NCBI GenBank assembly: GCA_021775475.1
Contig: JAJFHS010000060.1
Coordinates: 1 to 56,143, forward strand
DNA from: Hyphomicrobiales bacterium
Lineage (GTDB): Bacteria > Pseudomonadota > Alphaproteobacteria > Rhizobiales > JAJFHR01
Reading direction: 5' to 3'
DNA: 56,143 nucleotides
Of the stretch, positions 1 to 8,456 are shown in pieces; positions within the stretch are counted from its first letter, which is position 1, and the number at the start of each line of letters is the position of its first letter. The notes beneath the pieces are model-generated. The model saw nothing but the letters and a program-made list of their open reading frames with translations. It ran no database searches and had not been told where the DNA came from. The position numbers were made by a program, and so were the translations under genes.

Positions 1-114
1 TGGAGAGCTGACTACAATCACACCCGGCCACACTCAAGCTTAAACTGGCTCACACCAAACGAATTTGCAACCTGGTCCAATATGGATCATAACCAGAACA
101 GAACTAACTTATAA
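1..114 (+). CDS. IS3-family transposase OrfB, C-terminal fragment
   Basis: Only the last 37 residues are in the window. They contain the stretch WRADYNHTRPHSSLNWLTP, the hallmark C-terminal end of the DDE integrase-type OrfB transposases of the IS3 family, just after the catalytic glutamate region. The frame is open from base 1, so the gene continues to the left. It encodes part of the enzyme that cuts and joins the insertion sequence. Whether the full copy is intact cannot be seen. Its 3' end overlaps the end of the ParB-like gene on the other strand by 11 bases. Confidence 0.85.
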   Translation, partial: WRADYNHTRPHSSLNWLTPNEFATWSNMDHNQNRTNL

Positions 115-140
115 ATGAGGACAACTTGGGGAGCACGTCA
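1..140 (+). mobile_element. Right end of an IS3-family insertion sequence (partial)
   Basis: The window opens inside an insertion sequence. The transposase reading frame stops at 114. It is followed at about 116-140 by a sequence whose complement begins TGACGTGCTCCCC, which fits an IS3-type terminal inverted repeat (TGA start, C-run). I place the right end at 140 because the ParB-like gene on the other strand looks normal beyond that point. The left end and the target duplication lie outside the window. Confidence 0.7.
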
Positions 141-1027
141 AAAGTGACTTCACCATCGCTGGAGATTTCGATATAAACCTTGCCGCCATCCTTCTTGGCT
201 GTCTTGCTATATTTCCATGATGACCAATATTCACCAACTTCAAACAGGATGACATCTTTCCAGCCATTAACCAGATAACGCTCTTTGGCTTCCGCGATTG
301 CTACATTCTGTATAGGCCAGAATTTTTGCACATCGGTAAAATACTTCTCATCGCCAAACAGGTCAGAAATGATTGCACCTTGATAATCAGCCACATCAAA
401 CAGGGCATTAGATGTCGGGATATTTGCACCGCCAAACAGCCAGTCTTTTAGGCTACGTCCTTGAGGAGCATACTCATCCTCCGATTTGAACAATTCCAGC
501 CATGCTTTTTGCTGGCGCTTGCTGGCAAGCGTTAATGCCCGCAATGTTTCACCACTAATATCATCCTTACGATAAAGCGTTAGAATGGGACTGATAAGAT
601 TGGCAATTGCCAAGCGTTGTTCAACCAGTCTTTCAGTGATGCCGAATTGAGCGGCAATATCGCTGGCACTTTTACCTTGCTTGATAAGTGCGGCAAAAGC
701 CTTGTACTGGTCAATCTCATCCATTGGCAAACGGGCAACATTTTCAGCCAGCGAGGCTTCGATAGCTTTGGCATCGTCACCTTCTTTCATAACAATGCAG
801 GGCACGGCTTCAATCTCGCTTTCTTCGGATAATTTCACCAAAGCATAATAGCGGCGCTGTCCGGCGACAATCTCGAAACCTTCGCAGTTTTTTCGCACTA
901 ATAAAGGTTGCAAGATACCAAGTGAGCGAATGCTTGGCAGTAGGTCAGCAATTTCCTTGCCGCCAACTTTACGCACATTGATATTTGTAGTTTTAAGATT
1001 TTCAATTTTAATATGTTGTAGTTCCAT
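104..1027 (-). pseudogene. ParB-like nuclease/partition protein, C-terminally truncated by an IS
   Basis: The 307-residue product begins with a ParB/Srx N-terminal domain: the segment around residues 30-60 ends in GQRRYYAL, close to the family GxRR box. A central helix-turn-helix region follows (about residues 95-140, with ENVARLPMDEIDQ, then KSASDIAAQFGITERLVEQ). Relatives of this plasmid/ICE ParB-like family are usually about 600-700 residues, so roughly half is missing. The last dozen codons (140 down to 104) come from the end of the insertion sequence, which supplies the stop codon. It lies downstream of the ardC-like gene on the same strand, a common pairing on alphaproteobacterial plasmids and islands. 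A shortened DNA-binding protein may still be made, but full function is unlikely. Confidence 0.75.
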
Positions 1028-1114
1028 TGTTTTAGTCCTTTTTAAAAATGGTCTGAATTCAGCGCATCATTGCACCGTCGAACGGCCTGTTAAGGCCGCT
1101 CTGCGGTAAAATGT

Positions 1115-2002
1115 TTACTCGGCGGCCTGTAGGGGTTCTTCTTCCTGCGCCACATATTGCAGGGCATAATCAGCGGCCTTTTGCGCTTTGCTGGCGGCAC
1201 TGATAACAAAGCTGTTGTCATTGCGCAGGGCTGACAGCCAGCCTTTGATATATTGAGCGTGGTCTTCTCGTGGTTTGGCTTCCAATCCCAAGCTTCCGCA
1301 AATCATCGCACTGCCAAGCTCGGCAACCAATTCTTCAAAGGCATAGGCTTTGTCGCCAAAACGGCCTGTCATATCGCGCTTTAAGCGATTGGCATTTCCT
1401 GTTGAGTGGGTAATCTCATGGGCAAAAACGCTGTAATAATGTTCGGGTGAATGAAACTGCCCTAATTCCGGCATGCCGAAATACTCGACTATACCACCGG
1501 CATAATAAGCGCGGTCGGATGGGCGAACGGAAAGACGTTCTGCATCCGTATAGCTGGTTACAAAGTTTTCTGCTTCCGCAATCGGGTTATGTGATTTCAG
1601 CTTGTCTTTGAATTTTTGCTCTGCATTGCGTGCATAATCACCTTCAACCTGAGCCGAATTAAACACCCTAAAATAACGGGTCATTACCGCCTTGGTTTTG
1701 CCGTTAGTTTCGCTTTCCTCCTCTGTATCGCGGAAGAATTTCCACAAGACAACAACTCGCGTTTGCTCACCTTTTTTGATTTTGCAGTCGTGGCTACTCC
1801 ATTGTTTAAAGGTCGCCCAGATATTGGAATCAAAACCAGAATGGGAAAGCAGAACATGATTGATACCGCGATAGGCTGTGCCTCTTAAGTTGATGGGCGA
1901 ATGTCCAACACAAAACCACGGCGTGTTGTAATCCTTGGAATTGACCTTTTCCAATTGTTCAATAATCTGGTCTGTGACCATTTGATAAATCTTGTTCTTC
2001 AT
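1115..2002 (-). CDS. ardC: ArdC-type antirestriction protein (DUF1738 plus metallopeptidase domain)
   Basis: The product has 295 residues. Its N-terminal half matches the ArdC single-stranded-DNA-binding domain (NPWxxG-like region followed by YRGINHVLL and an aromatic KQW motif). Its C-terminal half is a zinc metallopeptidase-like domain with an intact HEITH motif (context FAHEITHSTG) and a downstream glutamate-rich helix (FEELVAELGSAMICG). ArdC proteins are carried by conjugative plasmids and islands and protect incoming single-stranded DNA from host restriction enzymes. The start is supported by AGGAG a few bases upstream (complement of 2003-2016). It is followed 87 bases on by the ParB-like gene, probably in the same transcript. 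Family assignment is firm; biological activity here is inferred. Confidence 0.88.
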   Translation of the reverse strand: MKNKIYQMVTDQIIEQLEKVNSKDYNTPWFCVGHSPINLRGTAYRGINHVLLSHSGFDSNIWATFKQWSSHDCKIKKGEQTRVVVLWKFFRDTEEESETNGKTKAVMTRYFRVFNSAQVEGDYARNAEQKFKDKLKSHNPIAEAENFVTSYTDAERLSVRPSDRAYYAGGIVEYFGMPELGQFHSPEHYYSVFAHEITHSTGNANRLKRDMTGRFGDKAYAFEELVAELGSAMICGSLGLEAKPREDHAQYIKGWLSALRNDNSFVISAASKAQKAADYALQYVAQEEEPLQAAE

Positions 2003-2405
2003 TTTTTTCTCCTCTTAACTAAAAACTGGGTTGCGCATGAAACCCTGCTTCCGGTCGAGGATGGAGATGGGAGGGGACAAGAAAAATCGATGCTGAGTGG
2101 TGCGGGCGCAGGCGTAGCCGAGCCACGGTCAGTGTCTATTTTACTTGCGGGGAGAAAGAGGCAAAGCCGCTTGGCTTCTCCGATACCAAGAAAAGCGGCG
2201 GCAAACCTGTCGCCACAATATTTCTACTTATCTGTCATGGGATAGTGACCCGAATGGGCTGAAACAACCTGTTGGTTCGGTTGCCCTTGATGAGAAACGA
2301 ATCTAGGGCAATATAGCCCGCCCGGACGCCTAAACCTTTGTCATTATTTGTAAAAAAATTCAGGTTTACGAATTTTCTTGAATAGTGCTTGGGCTATCAC
2401 AGAAT
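2003..2405. other. Gene-free leader region upstream of ardC
   Basis: This 403-base gap separates the ardC-like gene from the STAND NTPase gene, both on the minus strand. I see no credible coding frame. The left part (about 2050-2200) is G+C-rich with several short complementary stretches, for example GCCGCTTGGCTTCTCC near 2167, and could form RNA structure in the ardC leader. The right part is A+T-rich. No known riboswitch or terminator was recognised. Confidence 0.35.
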
Positions 2406-4562
2406 TTATAATTCGTTCAGGTCTTTTTCAAGCAGCTTCAAAATCCTGTTTCTGTACTGTTCGGTTTCAGGTGCAAGGCATTCCAACCTCGCAAGTGCAT
2501 GGCTTGTTTCAGCTTTTGTAAATGCATTTGGCTTTTTGGATTCAGTCAAGAATAACAGGAAAGTATGATATAATATAAATATCCACGCATCTTCCATATC
2601 GTCATCATGTTCTCCCTTCGCAAGATTACGGAACAACCGCAACAGGTTCGTGGCGTGTCTTATTTCTGTGTTATCAAGGAGATTGACGTAGTTTGAAATT
2701 GCGATGCAGGCATCGCACAGTATCATTTTATCTTCCCGATGATGACGATGAGATTTTAGTGTATCGGCTAATATTGATCTGAATCGATGGGGTTCGCAAA
2801 GCGGGTATTTTGCAATCACAGAAAGTGCCAGTCCGCATCGGGATCGGGAAACTTCAAGTGTCGTCGGAACATTTCTCGTCAATAGGTTTTGAGTTTCATA
2901 TATTTTGAAAGCTTCATTAATTTCCAGGTTTTCGATGCCAACAACCAGATTCAAAGCAGCATCTATGATGCATTCTGCCGCGAAAATTTTATCTCTGGAG
3001 ATGTCGAACTTGTTAAACAGATAGAATGTTTCCAATGCTCGTTCGGAATGATGAGCAACCGTGTTGGTGACGATATTGAAAACTAATTCAGATTTAGCAT
3101 TGTTAAATTCATTGAAGTCAGATGCCAATACGCTTTTTAACAAATCAAGGGTTTCATGCTCCGGGAAGTCGGAGACAAGGCGTTCCGTAAATTCTGCAAA
3201 CCATGGTGCCATTAAACTTCCGTATTGAAGAAGATGTTTCCTTTCAAATCGAGAAGCTGATTTCCATTGTTCCAGAAAAAACACTTCGCCCAGAATATCG
3301 GGTTCCATGGGCGGTATATCATCAACAATTCCTTCGCCATAGATGGCAGAAAGTACTTCGTAGGTCTGTTTACCTTTCCAGCATGGCCAGAAATTTTTCA
3401 TCTGACCTGTTGAATATTCTTCTAACCATTCTGCTGCTATGCCACCTGTTGCGGTAGCACAGGCACAGAGATTTATATGAGCTTGTTCGACGCCCCCCTT
3501 TTCCCAATATCTTTTCTCATGCTCAAGTACATTTTCTACAAGCGCATAGGCATCCCAATTACGTGGGTTCTCATTGCGATAATATGCATCCCCCAAGAAC
3601 GCGGCAAAGAGTGGGCGGCAGTGATGATCAATGCGCTCAAGTTCAGCAAGCGCTTTTTGTTTTGGAGGTAATTGCTGTTGTGCATTGCGGCACATGTGTT
3701 GAATAATTGGCCAAACATCGGTGGGTGGTTCCAGCGTACCATCTTCTCCAAACCAGGTTCCCTCAATCAGTATGTGTTCGACCTGTCCTCTTTGTATAAT
3801 TTTATCAAACCAGGCGCCGGTAATTTCGCGCTCAAGAAGTAGAAGTCTGACAGGTTTAGCGAGATCGTCACGCATTGACAGTATACGGAGGATTTTTCCA
3901 ACCAGTTCCACCTCGCGGGCCGCATAGTCAATGATGATAAAGGTTGGGCTTGCCGGCTGCCAGTCATACCAGTTGAAAGTTTGCGAGCGATCAATGGGCA
4001 AGAAACCGATAGCATCTTCGGAGACTTCACGCCTGCTTATGGCATATTCAAGAGCAAGGCGACTTTTTCCAGTGCCGCCAGGGCCGTTTAAAACGTGCCA
4101 AAGGAAGTTTCCTTTACCCGCACTGGTTCTAAACCGTTCCAATTGTTCAAAAGCATCTTCAGGATGAAGGAATGGAATTGCCCGCGATCTGTACAAAAAT
4201 CTTGTTTCATCAGTGTTGTCAGCCATCCAGAGAGAGAGTTCAGGTTGCAATGTATCGTATTTCTTGGCTCTACGCCTCCTGATCCCAGTTGATTTTAAAG
4301 AGGTTTCTTCTTCAATGGTATCAACAACACGTATTGCCAGTTCGAAATGATTATCTTCCAGCCAATCGTAAAACTGCACGGCTTTCTTTTTGGCATAGCG
4401 GCCAGAGCTAAAAGTTTTGTCATACCCAGAACTTGGATAGATGCCGAAGAGCTCGCGGTAAAGTGTGTTTATGGTTTTGTTCTTCTCATCAAGCGCACGT
4501 TTTACAAAACTGTATAGAACCTTCCTTTCATTGATGGTTGCCTCCAGCCAATCGATTGACAC
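2406..4562 (-). CDS. STAND-type P-loop NTPase, candidate antiphage sensor
   Basis: The product has 718 residues. About the first 120 form a charged helical N-terminal domain that I do not recognise. An NTPase core follows, with Walker A GPGGTGKS (residues 160-167) and Walker B FIIIDYAA (Asp212). A further motif RLLLLERE with a nearby WFDKI is typical of NACHT/STAND ATPases. The C-terminal half is helical, leucine- and glutamate-rich, without exact repeats, and resembles a TPR-like sensor region. STAND proteins with this layout often act as phage sensors that trigger cell death or block growth. No separate effector gene is adjacent, so the N-terminal domain would have to be the effector. The position between antirestriction and mobile genes fits a defence role, but that is inference. 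Confidence 0.7.
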   Translation of the reverse strand: MSIDWLEATINERKVLYSFVKRALDEKNKTINTLYRELFGIYPSSGYDKTFSSGRYAKKKAVQFYDWLEDNHFELAIRVVDTIEEETSLKSTGIRRRRAKKYDTLQPELSLWMADNTDETRFLYRSRAIPFLHPEDAFEQLERFRTSAGKGNFLWHVLNGPGGTGKSRLALEYAISRREVSEDAIGFLPIDRSQTFNWYDWQPASPTFIIIDYAAREVELVGKILRILSMRDDLAKPVRLLLLEREITGAWFDKIIQRGQVEHILIEGTWFGEDGTLEPPTDVWPIIQHMCRNAQQQLPPKQKALAELERIDHHCRPLFAAFLGDAYYRNENPRNWDAYALVENVLEHEKRYWEKGGVEQAHINLCACATATGGIAAEWLEEYSTGQMKNFWPCWKGKQTYEVLSAIYGEGIVDDIPPMEPDILGEVFFLEQWKSASRFERKHLLQYGSLMAPWFAEFTERLVSDFPEHETLDLLKSVLASDFNEFNNAKSELVFNIVTNTVAHHSERALETFYLFNKFDISRDKIFAAECIIDAALNLVVGIENLEINEAFKIYETQNLLTRNVPTTLEVSRSRCGLALSVIAKYPLCEPHRFRSILADTLKSHRHHREDKMILCDACIAISNYVNLLDNTEIRHATNLLRLFRNLAKGEHDDDMEDAWIFILYHTFLLFLTESKKPNAFTKAETSHALARLECLAPETEQYRNRILKLLEKDLNEL

Positions 4563-4670
4563 AGAAATTCCTCCAAAATGCGCATTTTCACCCCTTAATG
4601 CGCCACAAAATCACTCAGCAACGTTTAGTCAAACAAGTCTGTATCAAAATCAATACTAGCAGGTTTGTAA

Positions 4671-5483
4671 ATGAAACATTCGTTTCCAATAAGCAACATA
4701 GCAAACACAAACCGACTCACGGAAGTTGATCCAATTGTACGAAATAATAAATCATACGATGAAACTCGCTACATCCGTCCGTCCATTGAATCCACAGCGG
4801 AAATCTTATTCGCCGCAGATAAAATTAATGCTCATTGTTTCAAGGGTAGAATACCGGAATTTATTGTTTCGTACATTCAAAAGAAAAATGTACCGAGCCA
4901 CTTCCAACCCAACAGATTTCAACGGGCGGATGGTGATTTGGTTCATGGTTTGGCGTTTAATTCAACCCTCCAGGGCATCCGCAATCAAAAGGACTCTCTC
5001 ACCACAATTGGTTATGAGCTGACGCGCCTGGCTCGTTATGAATTTGGCCCCATCAATCAACGTGGCGGACGTGGGAGTAACGGGTATCACGATAAGCCAT
5101 GGGCAATGCTTGCAGAAAGTATCGGCTTGCAGCCTTCTGATACGGGTCTGCCAAATGGAAAAGTCACTGGCTCAAAGATGAGCTATTACTTGATTGAAGG
5201 CGGTCCGCTAGCAATTGTCATTCAAGAATTGCTCGATATCGGGTTTCGTATCAACTGGCATGATCGCTTAACATTTCAAAATATCGGTGCAACCGACAAT
5301 TTTGAAGAAGAAATTCCCGCTCCAAAAAAAGACCGGATCAAGTTCACCTGCAAAAACTGCGGCCTCAATGCCTGGGCTAAACCAAGTGCCCGGATGAGGT
5401 GTGAAGCCTGCGATCTGTTGATGCTGGCCGATGGCATCCCTTCCACAAATCTTGTCAAAACCAACGAAAGGAAAACTCCATGA
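4671..5483 (+). CDS. SprT-like protein with degenerate catalytic motif
   Basis: The 270-residue product follows the SprT-like (zincin) layout seen in many alphaproteobacterial islands. It has an early segment DKINAHCFKGRIPE, then the region GYHDKPWAMLAESIGL and PSDTGLPNGKVTG, and a C-terminal zinc-ribbon with two CxxC pairs (TCKNCG and RCEACD). In active relatives the metal site is HEMxH. Here the equivalent stretch at residues 115-119 reads YELTR, so both histidines and hence zinc catalysis are lost. It may act as a DNA-binding or scaffold protein. The gene stop overlaps the next start (ATGA), so both are probably translated together. Role unknown. Confidence 0.65.
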   Translation: MKHSFPISNIANTNRLTEVDPIVRNNKSYDETRYIRPSIESTAEILFAADKINAHCFKGRIPEFIVSYIQKKNVPSHFQPNRFQRADGDLVHGLAFNSTLQGIRNQKDSLTTIGYELTRLARYEFGPINQRGGRGSNGYHDKPWAMLAESIGLQPSDTGLPNGKVTGSKMSYYLIEGGPLAIVIQELLDIGFRINWHDRLTFQNIGATDNFEEEIPAPKKDRIKFTCKNCGLNAWAKPSARMRCEACDLLMLADGIPSTNLVKTNERKTP

Positions 5484-5989
5484 AGAACGATGGAAATCAA
5501 AACAAACCCGAACGCATAACCCCAAGAAAAAAAATTCCTTTCGAAAAATGGTCACTGGTTGTCTTTACATTTGGCACCGGCGCTTTGGTATTATTGGCAC
5601 TATTGAATTTAATGACAGACACCGGTGCAATCGCGGTTCTTAAAGCTTCGGTTTTGGCTGGCAGTGCCATGCTGGTTTCTTATGCCGTCAATCGCTTTGC
5701 TATTGAAAAAGGCACGGAACTGACTGCAACAGGATTTACCTTTGCCGGTGTGGTTAGCGTGTTTTCCATGCTGACTGTCGGCATCGGGCTCTATGCCGCT
5801 ACTTATTCCGGCCTGACGATCAGCTCCGTTGGTGAGTTACAGCTTCAGGAACATGGCAGTAAATATGCCCGCATCATTGGTGAGCGTAATAGAACCGCAG
5901 CAGAAGCCGGGCGTCTGGTTCCGGTGGTTAGAGCCAATGAGGCCGAGCTTGACCAATATGTAGAATGTGAGGAGACCACCGCAAGCTAG
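5480..5989 (+). CDS. Small membrane protein of unknown function
   Basis: The 169-residue product has a charged N-terminus and three or four hydrophobic segments: roughly residues 24-45, 50-70 and 82-110 (for example FAGVVSVFSMLTVGIGLYAA). A soluble C-terminal tail follows. I do not recognise a family. The start overlaps the stop of the SprT-like gene by four bases (ATGA), which suggests translational coupling and a shared role. The reading frame ends six bases before the apparent start of a truncated integrase. The C-terminal end may therefore have been altered by the rearrangement that removed the integrase N-terminus. Confidence 0.6.
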   Translation: MKNDGNQNKPERITPRKKIPFEKWSLVVFTFGTGALVLLALLNLMTDTGAIAVLKASVLAGSAMLVSYAVNRFAIEKGTELTATGFTFAGVVSVFSMLTVGIGLYAATYSGLTISSVGELQLQEHGSKYARIIGERNRTAAEAGRLVPVVRANEAELDQYVECEETTAS

Positions 5990-5994
5990 ATCGG

Positions 5995-6900
5995 TTGACG
6001 CTCAAAGAAGCAATCGACGGATGTTTCGAAGCCCGCAAAACTGAATTGAAACATGATGGTGTTGCTGGCCGATGGCTTTCACCACTAAGTGTACATATCA
6101 TTCCCAGTTTGGGCAGATATCCTGTCGAAGATATCGACCAACACCTCCTAAAGAGCGTACTCGCCCCTATTTGGCACTCAAAGCCCAGTGCTGCGGAAAA
6201 AGCACTGAACCGTGTCAATCTAACTTTAAAACATGCCGCTGCGCTTGGACTGGACGTCGACTTGCAGGCTACCGCCAAAACTCGGGCATTACTGGGAAAA
6301 CAACGGCATACCGTCACCCATATACCCTCGCTCCCTTATGATAAGTTGTCTGTTTTCTACCGAATGCTGCAGTCAAAAAATCTGGTTTCAGCTCTTGCAC
6401 TTCGATTTTTGATTATGACGGTTGCAAGAACCAGCGAAATCCGGTTTGCAACATTTGGTGAGATTATCGACGATGTGTGGTACCTACCTCCTGAACGGAC
6501 AAAAACTGGCAAAGAACACCGAGTTCCGTTAAGCGCAGAAGCACAGTCGATAGTATTCTGTGCTAGAAACAATACCGATGGTGATCTCATTTTCCCGGCA
6601 CCGACAGGAAAAGTGTTGTCTGATGCGGCAATGTCAAGTTTTATGGATCGTGAAGGATATCGTGAACGGCCACACGGATTTCGCGCGACATTCAGGACGT
6701 GGGTTGAAGAGCAAACCGAGTCACCATTTGAGGTAAAGGAAGCCGCGCTTGGACATGTGGTAGGTTCTGACACTGTTCGAGCATACCAACGGTCCGACCT
6801 CTTGGAGAAACGGCGATTGTTGATGGAAGATTGGGCATGGTTTGTGGCCCACTCTGGTCGGCCAGCAGTATGCAGAGCACCTATCAATAAGGCATCCTAG
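5995..6900 (+). pseudogene. P4-type tyrosine recombinase lacking its N-terminal domain
   Basis: The 301-residue frame (TTG start at 5995; in-frame stop upstream at 5968) has a core-binding domain at about residues 1-100 and a complete tyrosine recombinase catalytic domain. Arg145 lies in ARTSEIR, Lys near 173 in TKTGKEH, His227 and Arg230 in HGFR, His254 in LGH, and nucleophile Tyr264. Intact P4-like integrases are about 400 residues and begin with a DUF4102 arm-binding domain, which is absent here. No good ribosome-binding site precedes the TTG. The simplest reading is a 5' deletion that joined the rest of the gene to the end of a membrane-protein gene. Expression and activity are doubtful although the catalytic residues remain. 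Confidence 0.65.
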
Positions 6901-6906
6901 ATACAA

Positions 6907-7641
6907 CTATACTGGGTTAGTTTGTCCACCGCGACGTTTCTTTGCCAACTCCTTTGCATAAAGGGATAAACAAAGCGTCATGAAAATCAGTAGCGAAATT
7001 GCACCAGAATTTAGAACAGAAATGTAACTTAAATCTACATCATGAATAACTACAAGAGACAATATTTGAACCATCACCAATGATATGACGCTGGGCATAT
7101 TCACCATAAAAAAGTATATTTTTGAAATGTAATAAACATCACTATTGGTATTTGAATGTGCCATAAACAAAATATTTACAACCATAAATACAACCAATGG
7201 AGATATCGATAAAATAGAATCAACGTAAATTTTAATTAACTCTTTGCTCTCGCATGAGTAATAATTGCAAACGGACGAGTAAAGTTTCCCGTACATGGTT
7301 ACAACCAACAAAATAACAACAAAAAAACAAATTCCCGCTGAAATTTTTGCAAAATGCCAGAGCAGTTTCTGCCCATCATCACCGCCCTGCTGAATTGCAC
7401 CAAATGCTTCAAGAAAAATAAACGACAACGAAATTATTTTAAGTATTTTCAATGTCAGAACAACCCGTTCAGAATCGCTGATTCCTTCCGGATATATTTC
7501 AAGCAGATTTGTGTTGTAATTCGCAAAAACCACGATGAGCATAAGGGCGGAATAAATTAACATCCAGACGACTATGGCTGTGCCCGCCCTCGCTAGCTGA
7601 TTTCTAAAGCCTTGCACAATCGTACACAACCAGCCGTTCAT
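6907..7641 (-). CDS. Multi-pass membrane protein, third gene of the cyclodipeptide synthase operon
   Basis: The 244-residue product has about six hydrophobic stretches, for example AIVVWMLIYSALMLIVVF near residues 22-39 and ICFFVVILLVVTMY near residue 108. A loop contains two cysteines (VCNYYSCES). It ends in a positively charged tail, consistent with an inner-membrane protein. No family was recognised. It lies 41 bases downstream of the cyclodipeptide synthase gene on the same strand and shares its low G+C, so it is probably co-transcribed. It could be a second transport component, a membrane-bound tailoring enzyme or an immunity protein; sequence alone does not decide. Confidence 0.55.
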   Translation of the reverse strand: MNGWLCTIVQGFRNQLARAGTAIVVWMLIYSALMLIVVFANYNTNLLEIYPEGISDSERVVLTLKILKIISLSFIFLEAFGAIQQGGDDGQKLLWHFAKISAGICFFVVILLVVTMYGKLYSSVCNYYSCESKELIKIYVDSILSISPLVVFMVVNILFMAHSNTNSDVYYISKIYFFMVNMPSVISLVMVQILSLVVIHDVDLSYISVLNSGAISLLIFMTLCLSLYAKELAKKRRGGQTNPV

Positions 7642-7682
7642 TTACCACACCCGATCACCATCATATCAATTTCGCATCGCAA

Positions 7683-8456
7683 TCATTTGCATTTGTTCAC
7701 CTTAGACTTTAACTCATTCCACGACATGAACTTTCTACCATTCACTAATAATTCCTGCATCTCGAAAAAGTCTGTATGTTCGAAAATATAGTCTATTAAG
7801 CCATTTTCCTTTTTAACGTATACCTCGGCGATCACTTCTGGATTACCGATAAAATATAGAGAGATTGCGGTTTCTTCAATAAGATATAGTTGCTCCAAGT
7901 AACCACGGTATGGTGTGTAAAGAACATTCATTCGTTGGAGCACTTTCCCTGTCAGTTCGCCCATAAATTTGTATGCATTTGGATTTTTTTTAAGATACTC
8001 TTCAACTTCCTTTTCGATGAGAATGATATCAGAATTTTGTTTTAGAGTTGAAGATCGCAAAATTTCCCAAGGCATTTCTGCCGACGAAAAAATGGAACGT
8101 AACATACTCTCTGTACTGCGCGAAGTTTCATCAGCCTTCTCAAGTGCTGAGCGGTAGTCATCGCCACGTATCAAATTCGTCAAAACTCTCAGCGAATCAA
8201 AGAGAACAATCGTAGATGAAGCCTCATGGTTCTTCAACAAATCCCGGAGATCACCCATTGAACTTCGATTAAACTTGGGGTTGCCGAGACTCAATGGTAC
8301 ATAAAATTTGCCCAACTTCCCTGTTTGCAAATACCCTCTTTTTGACTGATTATCCATTTTCATATTGAAATGTAAATCAAATTTGTGGTCATTTTGACGG
8401 TGTGTCGAATCCCCTCGCCACCGTTTGGGAACAAACTTTCCATACGATGCACTCAT
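7683..8456 (-). CDS. Probable tRNA-dependent cyclodipeptide synthase
   Basis: With the start at 8456 the product has 257 residues. Its pattern fits the cyclodipeptide synthase (CDPS) family, which uses two aminoacyl-tRNAs to make cyclic dipeptides (2,5-diketopiperazines). Near the N-terminus, VPLSLGNPKF gives the nucleophile Ser56 and the family Asn59 three residues later. A helix then resembles the tRNA-binding region (IVLFDSLRVLTNL). Next comes a region like the family 'W/R-S-x-L...E.Y' stretch (ILRSSTLKQ). Tyr191 and Glu195 (YLIEE) and Tyr213 (EVYVK) lie at the spacing of the catalytic Tyr-Glu-Tyr of AlbC. The start is chosen because its ATG overlaps the stop of the upstream transporter gene (ATGA). 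The amino acids used cannot be predicted. Confidence 0.68.
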   Translation of the reverse strand: MSASYGKFVPKRWRGDSTHRQNDHKFDLHFNMKMDNQSKRGYLQTGKLGKFYVPLSLGNPKFNRSSMGDLRDLLKNHEASSTIVLFDSLRVLTNLIRGDDYRSALEKADETSRSTESMLRSIFSSAEMPWEILRSSTLKQNSDIILIEKEVEEYLKKNPNAYKFMGELTGKVLQRMNVLYTPYRGYLEQLYLIEETAISLYFIGNPEVIAEVYVKKENGLIDYIFEHTDFFEMQELLVNGRKFMSWNELKSKVNKCK

